Assembly (NCBI GenBank): GCA_017456605.1
Contig: JAFTJA010000013.1
Span: 168,290-232,289 of the forward strand
DNA from: Clostridia bacterium
GTDB taxonomy: Bacteria > Bacillota > Clostridia > Monoglobales > Monoglobaceae
Direction of reading: 5' to 3'
DNA: 64,000 nt
Below, piece after piece: positions 35,504-44,287 of this stretch. The notes beneath the pieces were generated by a model. The model had not been told where the DNA came from, searched no databases, and saw only the letters and a list, made by a program, of their open reading frames with translations. A program made the position numbers and the translations under genes. Positions within the stretch are counted from its first letter, which is position 1. The number at the start of each line of letters is the position of its first letter.

Positions 35504-35851
35504 ATAAAAATCATTAACCTTTCCGGCTCACTAAAGTTTTAAATGTTTCCGCAATCATCGTGAGCCTGATAACCGCCACATTATTTTTTAATATATGTAA
35601 AATAGTTATACTGCACAAAAAACCTGTAGCAAGCTTGTATAACTATTCATAAAAAGTAAAATCGCAAGAGGAAAAAGCAAAGTTTCCCCATTACAATAGA
35701 AATTATACCATATCTTCCAGATTGATGTCAATAGTTTTTAGTTATTTTTTACACCAAATTTGCTATTTTTTTATAAAAGAATGACAAAATGCACAATAAA
35801 TTAAAAAATTTGTCTTTTGGGATCTTGTTTTGTATTCTGCTAAGTACTGCA
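35504..35851. other. Leader and spacer before the ABC permease operon
   Basis: About 350 bp without a gene. On the minus strand GGCTCAC (35560-35566) and GTGAGCC (35525-35531) can form a stem just before the RBS of the permease gene. A weak promoter-like pair TTGTGC-17-TATATT lies further upstream. The rest is AT-rich spacer. Confidence 0.35.
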
Positions 35852-35889
35852 CAAAAAACCACCGGAGCTCACTTTGAGCTCCGGTGGTT
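35852..35889 (-). terminator. Terminator of the hydrogenase operon
   Basis: Minus-strand stem AACCACCGGAGCTC/GAGCTCCGGTGGTT with a short loop and T6, just after the hydA stop codon. Confidence 0.85.
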
Positions 35890-35900
35890 GAATTTAAACC

Positions 35901-37640
35901 TTAGAACTTAGGTCTTGCAGTATAGTGTGTATGCAAGAGTTCGTGTGACTTGTGACTACCCGGTTTTTCAAGGAATTCTGAGTAGAGAAGCTTGATGTCA
36001 GGATTTTCGTGGCTCTTGCGAACAGGAAGTGATGCATCCTCTGCATAAAGACCTGCTGCACGTTTTGCCTTGAGGTCGATGTCCATACGAATGCTCGAAT
36101 CAACGATAGGCTGTCCGCCACCTGTTACACAGCCGCCGGGGCAAGCCATAACTTCGATGAAGTGATAGTTTGCTTTGCCTGCACGTATATCATTGAGAAC
36201 CTTTCTTGCATTACCAAGACCGCTGACAACAGCAACCTTAACCTCAGTACCGGCAACTGTAAGAGTTGCTTCCTTGATTCCATCGGTGCCTCTTACTGCT
36301 TCATAGTCGAGCTTATCAAAAGATTTGCCTTCAAGAACTTCAACAACAGTACGAAGAGCTGCTTCCATAACGCCGCCTGTTGCGCCGAAGATAACGCCGG
36401 CACCACTTGCTTCTTCGAACGGATTATCAAACTTTTCATCAGGAAGTTTGTTAAAGAGGATACCTGACTGCTTTATCATCTTTGCAAGCTCACGTGTCGA
36501 GATAACTGCATCAACATCGCGGAGCCCACCAACTTCCATTTCAGGACGACCTGATTCAAACTTTTTAGCAACACAGGGCATAACTGAAACAACAAATATT
36601 TTAGCAGGGTCAATACCCATCTTTTCAGCATAGTATGTCTTGAGGATTGCACCAAACATCTGGTGAGGAGACTTACATGTTGAAAGATTGTCGAGGAAGT
36701 CAGGAAAGTTGTGTTCACAGAACTTAATCCAACCAGGGCTGCATGATGTAATCATCGGGAGCTTGCCGCCGTTCTGGAGTCTATCAATAAACTCTGTTCC
36801 TTCTTCCATAATTGTAAGGTCAGCACCTGTATCGGTGTCAAATACGCCATCAAATCCCATTCTTCTGAGGGCTGCAGCCATTTTACCTGTAACAGGTGTG
36901 CCGATTTCGTAACCGAATTCTTCACCAAGGCCAACTCTTACCGCAGGAGCAGTTTGAACAACAACATATTTTTCAGGGTCATTGATAGCTGCCCAAACCT
37001 CATCTGTGTTATCCTTTTCACGAAGTGCACCTGTGGGACAAGCCACAATACACTGACCACAGTTTACACAAGGAACTTCTGCAAGTGACTTATTGAACGG
37101 TGATGCGATTGTTGTCTTGAAGCCTCTTTCAGTCGCATCAATAACTGAAACAGTCTGGATTGTCTTACAAGCACTAACACAACGACGACAGAGAACACAC
37201 TTGTTATTGTCTCTTACAATTGAAGGTGAAACTTCATCGATGTCGTATTCGTTTCTTTCACCCATATATGTGATGTCTGTAACACCCAGCTCGTCTGAAA
37301 GCTTTTGAAGCTCACAGTTCTGATTACGCGCACAAGTCAAGCACTTGCGGTCGTGGTTTGAGAGCAAGAGCTCAAGATTAACCTTTCTTGCATCTCTTAC
37401 CTTCTGTGTGTTTGTCAGGACCTCCATACCCTCTGATACGGGGTAAACACAGGCAGCCTGAAGATTTCTTGCACCTACAACCTCAACTATACACATTCTG
37501 CAAGAACCGGTCTTGCTTACATCCTTTAAATAGCAAAGGGTAGGTATTTCGATATTTGCACTGCGGGCAGCTTCCAAAATAGTGTAGTTACTTGGGACAC
37601 TAAGGCTCTGACCGTTTATTTTAATATTAACCATTTCCAT
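35901..37640 (-). CDS. hydA: NADH-dependent [FeFe] hydrogenase, catalytic subunit
   Basis: A 579-residue group A hydrogenase. In order: N-terminal [2Fe-2S] domain (CYLKDVSKTGSCRMC), His-Cys [4Fe-4S] motif (HDRKCLTCARNQNC), two [4Fe-4S] motifs (CVLCRRCVSAC, CVNCGQCIVAC), and the H-cluster motifs TSCSPGWIKF, MPCVAKKFE and MACPGGCVTGGGQP. With HydB and HydC it forms a soluble complex that makes H2 from NADH and reduced ferredoxin (electron bifurcation, known for this family). Every metal-ligand cysteine expected is present. It is the last gene of the operon. Confidence 0.96.
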   Translation of the reverse strand: MEMVNIKINGQSLSVPSNYTILEAARSANIEIPTLCYLKDVSKTGSCRMCIVEVVGARNLQAACVYPVSEGMEVLTNTQKVRDARKVNLELLLSNHDRKCLTCARNQNCELQKLSDELGVTDITYMGERNEYDIDEVSPSIVRDNNKCVLCRRCVSACKTIQTVSVIDATERGFKTTIASPFNKSLAEVPCVNCGQCIVACPTGALREKDNTDEVWAAINDPEKYVVVQTAPAVRVGLGEEFGYEIGTPVTGKMAAALRRMGFDGVFDTDTGADLTIMEEGTEFIDRLQNGGKLPMITSCSPGWIKFCEHNFPDFLDNLSTCKSPHQMFGAILKTYYAEKMGIDPAKIFVVSVMPCVAKKFESGRPEMEVGGLRDVDAVISTRELAKMIKQSGILFNKLPDEKFDNPFEEASGAGVIFGATGGVMEAALRTVVEVLEGKSFDKLDYEAVRGTDGIKEATLTVAGTEVKVAVVSGLGNARKVLNDIRAGKANYHFIEVMACPGGCVTGGGQPIVDSSIRMDIDLKAKRAAGLYAEDASLPVRKSHENPDIKLLYSEFLEKPGSHKSHELLHTHYTARPKF

Positions 37641-37661
37641 TTTAGTTCACGCTCCCTTTCC

Positions 37662-39455
37662 TTATTTCTTAATAATTGCACCAAACTTACAAGTATCCAT
37701 ACAAACTCCGCACTTAACGCACTTGTCCGGGTCGATTGTGTAAGGTGATTTGATTTCGCCGCTAATTGCTCCAACAGGGCACTTTCTTGCACAAGCGCTG
37801 CAACCTTTACACTTATCAGCTATTATTTCATACTTAACGAGCTTTTTACATACACCAGCAGGACAAACCTTGTCACGAACGTGTGCCTCATATTCGTCAC
37901 GGAAATACTTAAGAGTGCTGAGAACAGGGTTTGGAGCTGTCTGACCAAGACCACAGAGAGCTGTTGACTTGATGCTGTAACAAAGTTCTTCCATCTTGTC
38001 AAGGTCTTCCATTGTGCCGTTACCCGATGTAATCTTCTCTAAGATTTCGTAAAGTCTCTTTGTACCAACACGGCAAGGCGTACACTTACCACAGGATTCA
38101 TCAACTGTGAATTCAAGGAAGAATTTCGCAATATCAACCATACAATTGTCTTCGTCCATAACGATAAGACCACCTGAGCCCATCATTGAGCCGATTGCCA
38201 TAAGTGAATCATAGTCGATAGGCGTGTCAATAAGATGTGTGGGAATACATCCACCTGAAGGACCACCAGTTTGAGCAGCCTTGAACTTTTTGCCGTTCGG
38301 GATGCCGCCACCGATTTCTTCAATGATTTCACGGAGGGTTGTACCCATAGGAACTTCAACAAGTCCTGTGTTGTTAATCTTTCCACCAAGAGCGAATACC
38401 TTTGTACCCTTGCTCTTTTCAGTACCGATTTCTTTGAACCAGTCTGCACCGTTCAAGATAATCTGAGCGATATTTGCGTAAGTTTCAACATTGTTAAGAA
38501 GTGTAGGCTTTTGCCAGAGACCCTTAACCGCCGGGAACGGAGGACGTGGACGGGGTTCGCCGCGGTGTCCTTCAATTGATGTGATGAGAGCTGTTTCTTC
38601 ACCGCACACAAACGCACCTGCGCCAAGGCGAATTTCCAGGTCAAAGTCAAAACCTGAATCAAAAATGTTCTTGCCCAAAAGTCCGTATTCTCTTGCCTGA
38701 GCGATAGCAATTCCAAGACGCTTAACTGCGATGGGGTACTCTGCTCTAATGTAGATGTAACCCTGATTTGCACCTACTGCATAGCCTGCGATAGCCATAG
38801 CTTCGATAACTGCGTGAGGGTCACCCTCGAGGATACTTCTGTCCATAAATGCACCGGGGTCACCCTCATCGGCATTACATGCAACATACTTCTGGTCGCT
38901 TTGCGAATTGTATGTGAACTGCCATTTCATACCTGTTGAGAAACCACCGCCGCCACGACCACGGAGACCTGACTCTTTGATTACGTCAATAACCTCCTGA
39001 GGTTTCATTTCGGTAAGAACCTTACCCAGTGCCCGATAGCCGTCAACACCGATATATTCTTCAATGTCTTCGGGGTTGATAACACCGCAGTTGCGGAGAG
39101 CAATTCTCTTTTGCTTTTTGTAAAAGTCAACTTCGTTGAGGCTCTTGATGTTGTCTTCTTCAACAGTTTCAGCATAAAGAAGTCTTTTAACAACTCTTCC
39201 TTTGAGAAGATGTTCTTCAACGATTTCTTTAACGTCCTCGGGGGTAACTCTGCTATAGAAAGCACCCTCAGGATATACAATCATAATAGGTCCCAAAGCA
39301 CAAAGTCCGAAACAACCTGTCTTTATAACCTTAAATTCTTTTTCCAAATCATGTGCCGCAAGCTGTGCTTCCATCTCTTTGATGATCGCATCACAGCCTG
39401 AAGAGGTACAACCGGTACCGCCGCAGCAGAGAATATGACCTCTGACCATATCCAT
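37662..39455 (-). CDS. hydB: Hydrogenase NuoF-like subunit (HydB)
   Basis: A 597-residue subunit. N-terminal thioredoxin-like [2Fe-2S] domain (CCGGTGCTSSGCD, then KTGCFGLC), central NuoF domain with the FMN/NADH motif GRGGGGFSTGMKW and the [4Fe-4S] motif ESCGKCTPCRVGTKR, and two C-terminal [4Fe-4S] clusters (CKGCSACARKCP, CVKCGVCMDTC). It passes electrons between NAD(H), ferredoxin and HydA. It lies 21 bp from hydA. Confidence 0.95.
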   Translation of the reverse strand: MDMVRGHILCCGGTGCTSSGCDAIIKEMEAQLAAHDLEKEFKVIKTGCFGLCALGPIMIVYPEGAFYSRVTPEDVKEIVEEHLLKGRVVKRLLYAETVEEDNIKSLNEVDFYKKQKRIALRNCGVINPEDIEEYIGVDGYRALGKVLTEMKPQEVIDVIKESGLRGRGGGGFSTGMKWQFTYNSQSDQKYVACNADEGDPGAFMDRSILEGDPHAVIEAMAIAGYAVGANQGYIYIRAEYPIAVKRLGIAIAQAREYGLLGKNIFDSGFDFDLEIRLGAGAFVCGEETALITSIEGHRGEPRPRPPFPAVKGLWQKPTLLNNVETYANIAQIILNGADWFKEIGTEKSKGTKVFALGGKINNTGLVEVPMGTTLREIIEEIGGGIPNGKKFKAAQTGGPSGGCIPTHLIDTPIDYDSLMAIGSMMGSGGLIVMDEDNCMVDIAKFFLEFTVDESCGKCTPCRVGTKRLYEILEKITSGNGTMEDLDKMEELCYSIKSTALCGLGQTAPNPVLSTLKYFRDEYEAHVRDKVCPAGVCKKLVKYEIIADKCKGCSACARKCPVGAISGEIKSPYTIDPDKCVKCGVCMDTCKFGAIIKK

Positions 39456-39504
39456 AATTTAACACCTAACCTTTCTTATTTTCAAGTTTTTAAGTGGGCA
39501 GAAA

Positions 39505-39870
39505 TTACTGTGCTGCACCAATTGTATACTTTGTAACAACGCGTCCGTTAACGATATGTTCGCTTATGATTTCAGCTGCCTTTTTGGGGTCAACCTTTAC
39601 ATAAGTAACCTTTTCTTCGCCAGGAACCATAACCTCAACGATTGGCTCGAGGCGACAAACACCGATACAGCCGGTCTGGGTAACAGCAACGTTTTCAAGA
39701 TTTCTCTTGGCTACTTCTTCCATAAGAGCTGTCATAACAGGCTTTGCACCTGCTGCAATTCCGCAGGTTGCCATGCCGACAACGATGCGAACTGCATTAT
39801 CGTCTTTTCTTAAATTAACAGAGCCTTTCGCTTTGTTTCTTATTGCTTCAAGTTCAGCTAAACTTTTCAT
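39505..39870 (-). CDS. Thioredoxin-like [2Fe-2S] ferredoxin domain protein
   Basis: A 121-residue protein with the thioredoxin-fold ferredoxin pattern: Cys in GMATCGIAAGAKPV and the pair in TQTGCIGVCRLEP. It resembles the N-terminal domain of HydB and small subunits found in clostridial hydrogenase operons. It probably carries electrons within or beside the HydABC complex. It sits 2 bp from the ATPase gene and 49 bp before hydB. Confidence 0.85.
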   Translation of the reverse strand: MKSLAELEAIRNKAKGSVNLRKDDNAVRIVVGMATCGIAAGAKPVMTALMEEVAKRNLENVAVTQTGCIGVCRLEPIVEVMVPGEEKVTYVKVDPKKAAEIISEHIVNGRVVTKYTIGAAQ

Positions 39871-39872
39871 TT

Positions 39873-40424
39873 TTATACCTCCATTTGATTCAGTTCTTCT
39901 TCGCCTTCCTTCAAAAAGTCAGAAAGCCACAGATAAACCTCCGGTGCCTGAAACGGAACGTCGCCAAGCACATTTCTTATTTCTTTGGTATCAACAAAAA
40001 ATTCCTTTTCGTTTACCTTGTGTTTATACAAAAACCTGATGTCTTCGTACGCTGTAAAAAGGCCAAGCATAGTGCCCGCCATATCGCCAAGCGGTTGGCG
40101 GTCAATATGGCTGAGTCCAAACACTGCCGTAACCACCGTTCCCTCACCCTCTTTGGACTGAATTTCAAGGCTTCCGCCTGTATTCTCAGCCGCCATCTTT
40201 AAAAGAGGGATACCAAGGCCAACCTTTCTTGTGGTGCGCTTGGTGGCAAACGGGTCAATGACCTTTTTCAAAAATTCTTCTGACATCCCACAGCCGTTAT
40301 CACGAATAACAACCGTAAGCTTGTCAAGCTTTTTATCTTCACAGATATCAACCTCGATTTCAGTGGCTTTTGCCACCACCGAGTTTTGAACAATATCAAG
40401 GATATGAAGTGATATTTCGCGCAT
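39873..40424 (-). CDS. GHKL ATP-binding protein in the hydrogenase operon
   Basis: A 183-residue protein. Residues 1-110 are a histidine-kinase-type ATPase: N box ISLHILDIVQNSVVA, G1 DNGCGMS, G2 KVGLGIPLL, GGSLEIQSKEGEGT. There is no dimerisation or His-phosphorylation domain; residues 115-183 are unassigned. Genes like this lie between hydC and the ferredoxin gene in many Clostridia, presumably regulating the complex, but the role is unknown. Its ATG shares one base with the hydC stop. Confidence 0.82.
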   Translation of the reverse strand: MREISLHILDIVQNSVVAKATEIEVDICEDKKLDKLTVVIRDNGCGMSEEFLKKVIDPFATKRTTRKVGLGIPLLKMAAENTGGSLEIQSKEGEGTVVTAVFGLSHIDRQPLGDMAGTMLGLFTAYEDIRFLYKHKVNEKEFFVDTKEIRNVLGDVPFQAPEVYLWLSDFLKEGEEELNQMEV

Positions 40425-40918
40425 TATAGTTCCTGATATTTTTTGATGATGCCTTCAACATCGTCAACAACCAATCTGCCGTAAACATCATCATTCACAG
40501 TGAGAACCGGAGCCAGTCCGCAAGCACCGATACAACGTGTAGCTTCAATAGAGAAGAGACCGTCAGGTGTGCATTCACCAACTTCAATTCCTAAAATTTC
40601 TTTGATTTTTTCAAGGATGTCTCCTGAACCCTTAACATAACAAGCAGTACCAAGACACACTCCGATGTGATACTTGCCCTTGGGGTTGAGTGAGAACTGT
40701 GTGTAGAATGTAACAATTCCATAAATTTCCGCCAGCGGCACATCAAGACCCTCAGAAATCATTTCCTGAACCTCAATGGGGAGATAGCCATAAATCTCCT
40801 GTGCTTTGTGAAGCACGGGAATTACAGCACCGTCCTGATCCTTGTGCTCCGCGATAACAGCCATAAGCTGTTCTTCCTGTTCTTTTGTCCCATTAAATGG
40901 AAGCGTCTTTTTTTCCAT
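40424..40918 (-). CDS. hydC: Hydrogenase NuoE-like subunit (HydC)
   Basis: A 164-residue NuoE-type subunit with helical N-terminus (AVIPVLHKAQEIYGYLP) and thioredoxin-like [2Fe-2S] domain with CLGTACYVKG and ATRCIGACGLAPV, the four cysteine ligands. It is the first gene of the hydC-ATPase-ferredoxin-hydB-hydA operon. I choose the ATG at 40918; a TTG nine bases earlier stands too close to the AGGAGG. Confidence 0.93.
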   Translation of the reverse strand: MEKKTLPFNGTKEQEEQLMAVIAEHKDQDGAVIPVLHKAQEIYGYLPIEVQEMISEGLDVPLAEIYGIVTFYTQFSLNPKGKYHIGVCLGTACYVKGSGDILEKIKEILGIEVGECTPDGLFSIEATRCIGACGLAPVLTVNDDVYGRLVVDDVEGIIKKYQEL

Positions 40919-41009
40919 CCGTAACAAAACCTCCTAAGCTTTTATACTGTCAAACACCCCCATCACGGGATGTTGAAACCTTTTTGGAATATATATAAAC
41001 GCGACATAA

Positions 41010-41033
41010 AACAATCTTTCCCGAAAGATTGTT
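41010..41033. promoter_or_regulatory. Perfect 24-bp palindrome in the hydrogenase operon leader
   Basis: AACAATCTTTC-CC-GAAAGATTGTT lies between a TATAAT on the minus strand (41070-41075) and hydC. It could be an operator or an RNA hairpin; on the minus strand only TTTTAT follows, so a full terminator is unlikely. It does not match the Rex consensus I know (TTGTTAA-N4-TTAACAA). Confidence 0.55.
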
Positions 41034-41119
41034 AAAAATATATCATACTTATACATACACACCTAAATTATTATAACAGAAAATATTCTAAAAATCTACC
41101 TTTTTTTTAATTTTCTCCA

Positions 41120-41818
41120 TTAAAATTTGCACAAAAAATCATATATTTTTTGGTTCTTTTTGACCGCATTGTCTATGCAGGCACTTTTTTCCGAAATATT
41201 TTCAAGAAAATGTGCATCTGAACTTGTCAGCACTGCATATTCGCCATACTTAACCCGATAAACCTCAAGTCCCTTTTCGGTAATTTCAAGAGCATCTACC
41301 TTCAAATCAGGCGGCAAAAAACCCAGATTTGCAGTGACGCTATAGCTTGTGCGGTCAATGTGTGCCGGTACAAAAAGCCCACCCCGAAGCTCGGTTTCTC
41401 TTTGCACATCATATATATCAAGATTTACTGCACTGACAAGCAAGTTTTCCTCTTCCCCCACAATTTCGTCCTCAGAATTCATAAGAAGCTGTCTGCCGAA
41501 AATATCAGTGTTATTTTTTATTCCATTCATATTTTCTTTGAGAAGCCGGCTCATATCTTCCGCCGCTTCAATGCTCGGAAAATAACAAAGTGTATGTACT
41601 TCCTCCGCCGTGGTCACCTCAACACCGGGAACAACCTTTACCTTTCCCTTTGCCGCATCACAAACAGCCCTCACATTCCCTGCGGAATTGTGGTCGGTGA
41701 CAGCAATTATATCAAGGCCCTTGAGGTATGACATATTCACAATGTTGTTTGGAGTCATATCCTCATCACCGCAAGGCGAAAGGCAGGAATGAATGTGTAA
41801 ATCATAATAAAGGCTCAT
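41120..41818 (-). CDS. PHP-domain phosphoesterase-like protein
   Basis: A 232-residue protein of the PHP family. Metal ligands are visible in YYDLHIHSCLSPCGDEDMTP, AVTDHNSAGN, GVEVTT, PAHIDRTSY and TSSDAHFLENI. The family includes phosphatases and polymerase-associated nucleases. The short single-domain form often accompanies DRTGG and sensory hydrogenase genes in Clostridia. It overlaps the DRTGG gene by 4 bp and ends that operon. Confidence 0.85.
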   Translation of the reverse strand: MSLYYDLHIHSCLSPCGDEDMTPNNIVNMSYLKGLDIIAVTDHNSAGNVRAVCDAAKGKVKVVPGVEVTTAEEVHTLCYFPSIEAAEDMSRLLKENMNGIKNNTDIFGRQLLMNSEDEIVGEEENLLVSAVNLDIYDVQRETELRGGLFVPAHIDRTSYSVTANLGFLPPDLKVDALEITEKGLEVYRVKYGEYAVLTSSDAHFLENISEKSACIDNAVKKNQKIYDFLCKF

Positions 41819-42147
41819 ATCCCCATCTCCGAAAGTGCTACCGCCGCATCAAAAGCTGAAATTTCACCACCCAAAAGAATTATCCCTTGTTCTTTTGCCT
41901 TTTCAATGGTTGTATCATCCGGAACGCAGCCGTCAGCAACAATAACGCAAGAAGCCTCAGCAAGTGACGCAACAGCAACCACATTTATGTTTGTTTGTAT
42001 GGTTATCCAGACATTGTCTGCCATCACCCTTGACATAGCAAGGCTCAAAAGGTCACCTATGTAACAGCCTTTGGCGTTTTTTCCCGAAAGGTTTTCTCCC
42101 GCATAATAAGCAAGATTCAGTTTTTTCGCAATTTCACTTACCGTCAT
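41815..42147 (-). CDS. DRTGG-domain protein
   Basis: A 110-residue protein of the DRTGG type (KLNLAYYAGENLSGKNAKGCYIGDLLS, then ADNVWITIQTNINVVAVASLAEASCVIVADG). DRTGG domains occur in CBS-domain and BioD-like proteins and probably bind a ligand; there is no enzyme motif. It begins right after the stop of the hydrogenase-like gene. Confidence 0.75.
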   Translation of the reverse strand: MTVSEIAKKLNLAYYAGENLSGKNAKGCYIGDLLSLAMSRVMADNVWITIQTNINVVAVASLAEASCVIVADGCVPDDTTIEKAKEQGIILLGGEISAFDAAVALSEMGI

Positions 42148-43464
42148 TTATTTTTCCTCCGTTTTCTTGTTGCTAAAAAGCGTATTCTGGCTTTCAAGCT
42201 CCAGCATATCCCGTGCCAGCGCACTCACCTTTTCTCTCAGTTTGAATATGCAATCGGTTTCCTTTGCATAACCTCTAACAATATCCTCAGCAAGAGCGCG
42301 ACAGCTGGGCGAACCACAGGAGCCACAATCAAGTTTTGGGAACTCGTTGTAAAGCTCCTCAATCTTATTCATCTTTTGCATTGCAACGTTTATATCATTG
42401 TCAAGGTTCATAATGGGGCGATATACAATAGACTCGTCCCAGTACATGTTTATTCCGTCACAAAACGGCAAGCTGTTATCTTCGATCTCCTTGCACATTC
42501 TCTGAATTTTAGACCGCGCCGAAAAGCTGTTTTCCGCAGTAAGCGGCCCGCCCACACAGCCGCCAGGACACGCCAGAGCCTCAACGTAATCGATATCATC
42601 CATTTTCCCGTCTTCGATATCTTCAAACAGCTTTATAATATTATGTATTTCATCAACTGCGATATGTTTTGGTGCATCAGTTGCTTCCGCCTCGCCGCCA
42701 CTTGTCGCCCAGAGCACTCCGGACTTTCCCGACTTTCTGAGGTCTTGTATATTTTCCTCCGCCATTTTGCTCACACTACGGGACATTTCTATACAAATAT
42801 CCTTTATGGGAATAACACCGTCCACCTCGGATTTTTTCACCGTATAGTTTCCCTTTACAAACGTAGCCTTTGCAGCACAAGGACTTATGAAAATTATTCC
42901 AATCTCTTCAGGAGAAAGACCTGTTTTTTGAGTAGCCTCTCGCCGCGCCTGCTCGGCAGAAATTTCCATCGGAGATTTGAGAGGAACAACGTTTGGTATA
43001 AGGTTTGGGAACTTTATTGCAATAAGTCTCAAAACAGCAGGGCACGCCGAAGAAATCGCCGGCTTCAAAAGCTCGCCCGACTTCAGCAATTCTTTTGTTT
43101 TTTGAGATATAACCTGAGCGCCTCTTGCAACCTCAAAAACATCATCAAAGCCCAAATCCAAAAGGGCACTCAAAATGACGTTTATATCTTCAGTCCTTGA
43201 AAACTGACCATAAAAAGCCGGTGCCACCAATGCCACATTATGCTTGAAATTTTTGAGCATCGAAAGGCTGTCAGCCACACCTTTTTTTGCGTGGTATGGG
43301 CAAACTCTTATACACTCGCCGCAATCAATACATCTTTCTTTCAATATTTTTGCCTTTCCGCCCTGAACACGTATAGCCTGAGTAGGACAGAGTTTGAGAC
43401 AATGAGTACAGCCCTTGCACAAATCCTTGTCAAGAGTCACCGAATGCCAATATGTTTCCATCAA
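42148..43464 (-). CDS. [FeFe] hydrogenase-like protein, probably sensory
   Basis: A 438-residue protein. Two N-terminal [4Fe-4S] motifs (CKGCTHCLKLCP, CIDCGECIRVCP) precede an H-cluster domain with altered motifs: SSACPAVLRL, ISPCAAKATF and ALACPGGCVGGP. The C-terminal region has a further Cys-rich motif (CGSCGSPSCRALAEDIV). The cysteines for the H-cluster are kept, but the surrounding residues differ from catalytic HydA (TSCSP, MPCVAK). This pattern fits the putatively regulatory group C/D enzymes. No PAS domain is fused; the neighbouring ATPase and DRTGG genes may provide output. Confidence 0.87.
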   Translation of the reverse strand: MMETYWHSVTLDKDLCKGCTHCLKLCPTQAIRVQGGKAKILKERCIDCGECIRVCPYHAKKGVADSLSMLKNFKHNVALVAPAFYGQFSRTEDINVILSALLDLGFDDVFEVARGAQVISQKTKELLKSGELLKPAISSACPAVLRLIAIKFPNLIPNVVPLKSPMEISAEQARREATQKTGLSPEEIGIIFISPCAAKATFVKGNYTVKKSEVDGVIPIKDICIEMSRSVSKMAEENIQDLRKSGKSGVLWATSGGEAEATDAPKHIAVDEIHNIIKLFEDIEDGKMDDIDYVEALACPGGCVGGPLTAENSFSARSKIQRMCKEIEDNSLPFCDGINMYWDESIVYRPIMNLDNDINVAMQKMNKIEELYNEFPKLDCGSCGSPSCRALAEDIVRGYAKETDCIFKLREKVSALARDMLELESQNTLFSNKKTEEK

Positions 43465-43468
43465 AAGC

Positions 43469-43897
43469 TCACCCCTTTACATTTATTGTGAGTTTTACGC
43501 AGGTACCTTTTCCGATTTCCGTAGTTATTTCCATTTCGTCGCTGTATTTTTTCATATTGGGAAGCCCCATTCCCGCTCCAAAACCAAGCTCCCTCACCTT
43601 GCTGTCCGCTGTAGAGAAGCCTGCCTGCATAGCCCTTTCAATATCCGCGATACCGGGGCCACGGTCCTGCATAATTATTAAAATCTTTTCAGAAGAAATT
43701 TCCACATCTATGGTTCCTCCGTTTGCGTGAATAACCATATTGATTTCGCCCTCATACATAGCTATTGCTACTTTGCGTATAACTTCAGGGCTGAAGCCAA
43801 GCTGCGTAAGTGTCTTTTTTACCTTGCTTGATGTCTCTCCTGCACGGGTGAAGTCTCCGTCATCTACAACGAATTGTAATTTCATTCCGTCAGCCAA
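43469..43897 (-). CDS. Anti-sigma-factor-type serine kinase (HATPase)
   Basis: A 142-residue RsbW/SpoIIAB-like ATPase: N box MYEGEINMVIHANGG, G1 DRGPGIAD, G2 GFGAGMGLPNMKK. It would bind or phosphorylate a protein partner. There is no sigma factor or anti-anti-sigma gene next to it, so its target is probably within this hydrogenase-linked system. It is flanked by DRTGG and hydrogenase-like genes at 3-4 bp spacing. Confidence 0.85.
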   Translation of the reverse strand: MADGMKLQFVVDDGDFTRAGETSSKVKKTLTQLGFSPEVIRKVAIAMYEGEINMVIHANGGTIDVEISSEKILIIMQDRGPGIADIERAMQAGFSTADSKVRELGFGAGMGLPNMKKYSDEMEITTEIGKGTCVKLTINVKG

Positions 43898-43900
43898 TTT

Positions 43901-44254
43901 CTACTCCCCCTTTTCCTCGCCCGTAAGCCCTCCTGCATAAAGCTTTCCGCTGGCGGTATAAAGGGTATTTTTTGTAGACAAGAGGACCATATTCTTGCTT
44001 TTTGCCAGTTCTATTATATCTTCACCGGGACACTTTCCGCGCACAAAAACTATTGCTGAAATATCCATCATTTCGGCTGTTCTTACCACCTGAGGATTAA
44101 CCAATCCCGTGAGCAACAACACCCTTGTGTTGACAAAAGCAAGCACATCACTCATAAGGTCGCTCCCAAAAGCAGAGTCCACCTCTGTCTCAAGAAATTC
44201 TTCTCCGCAAAACACCTCTGCACTCAAAAGTTCTTTTACCTCTAAAAGTTTCAT
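43901..44254 (-). CDS. DRTGG-like protein (second copy)
   Basis: A 117-residue protein related in layout to the 110-residue DRTGG protein: MKLLEVKELLSAEVFCGEEF, SDLMSDVLAFVNTRVLLLTG, then MDISAIVFVRGKCPGEDIIELA. No catalytic motif. It starts the DRTGG-ATPase-hydrogenase-DRTGG-PHP operon, 33 bp after dinB. A paralogue pair in one operon suggests a heteromeric complex. Confidence 0.7.
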   Translation of the reverse strand: MKLLEVKELLSAEVFCGEEFLETEVDSAFGSDLMSDVLAFVNTRVLLLTGLVNPQVVRTAEMMDISAIVFVRGKCPGEDIIELAKSKNMVLLSTKNTLYTASGKLYAGGLTGEEKGE

Positions 44255-44287
44255 ATTTCATCATCCTTTCTGTGCTACGCACAAAAA

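Noticed and set aside
41010..41033. Rex operator
   Set aside because: It does not match TTGTTAA-N4-TTAACAA; only the flanking TTGTT/AACAA letters are similar.
42148..43464. Second catalytic hydrogenase of the HydA type
   Set aside because: The H-cluster motifs deviate (SSACP, ISPCAAK) and the N-terminal [2Fe-2S] domain is missing, so a sensory role is more likely.
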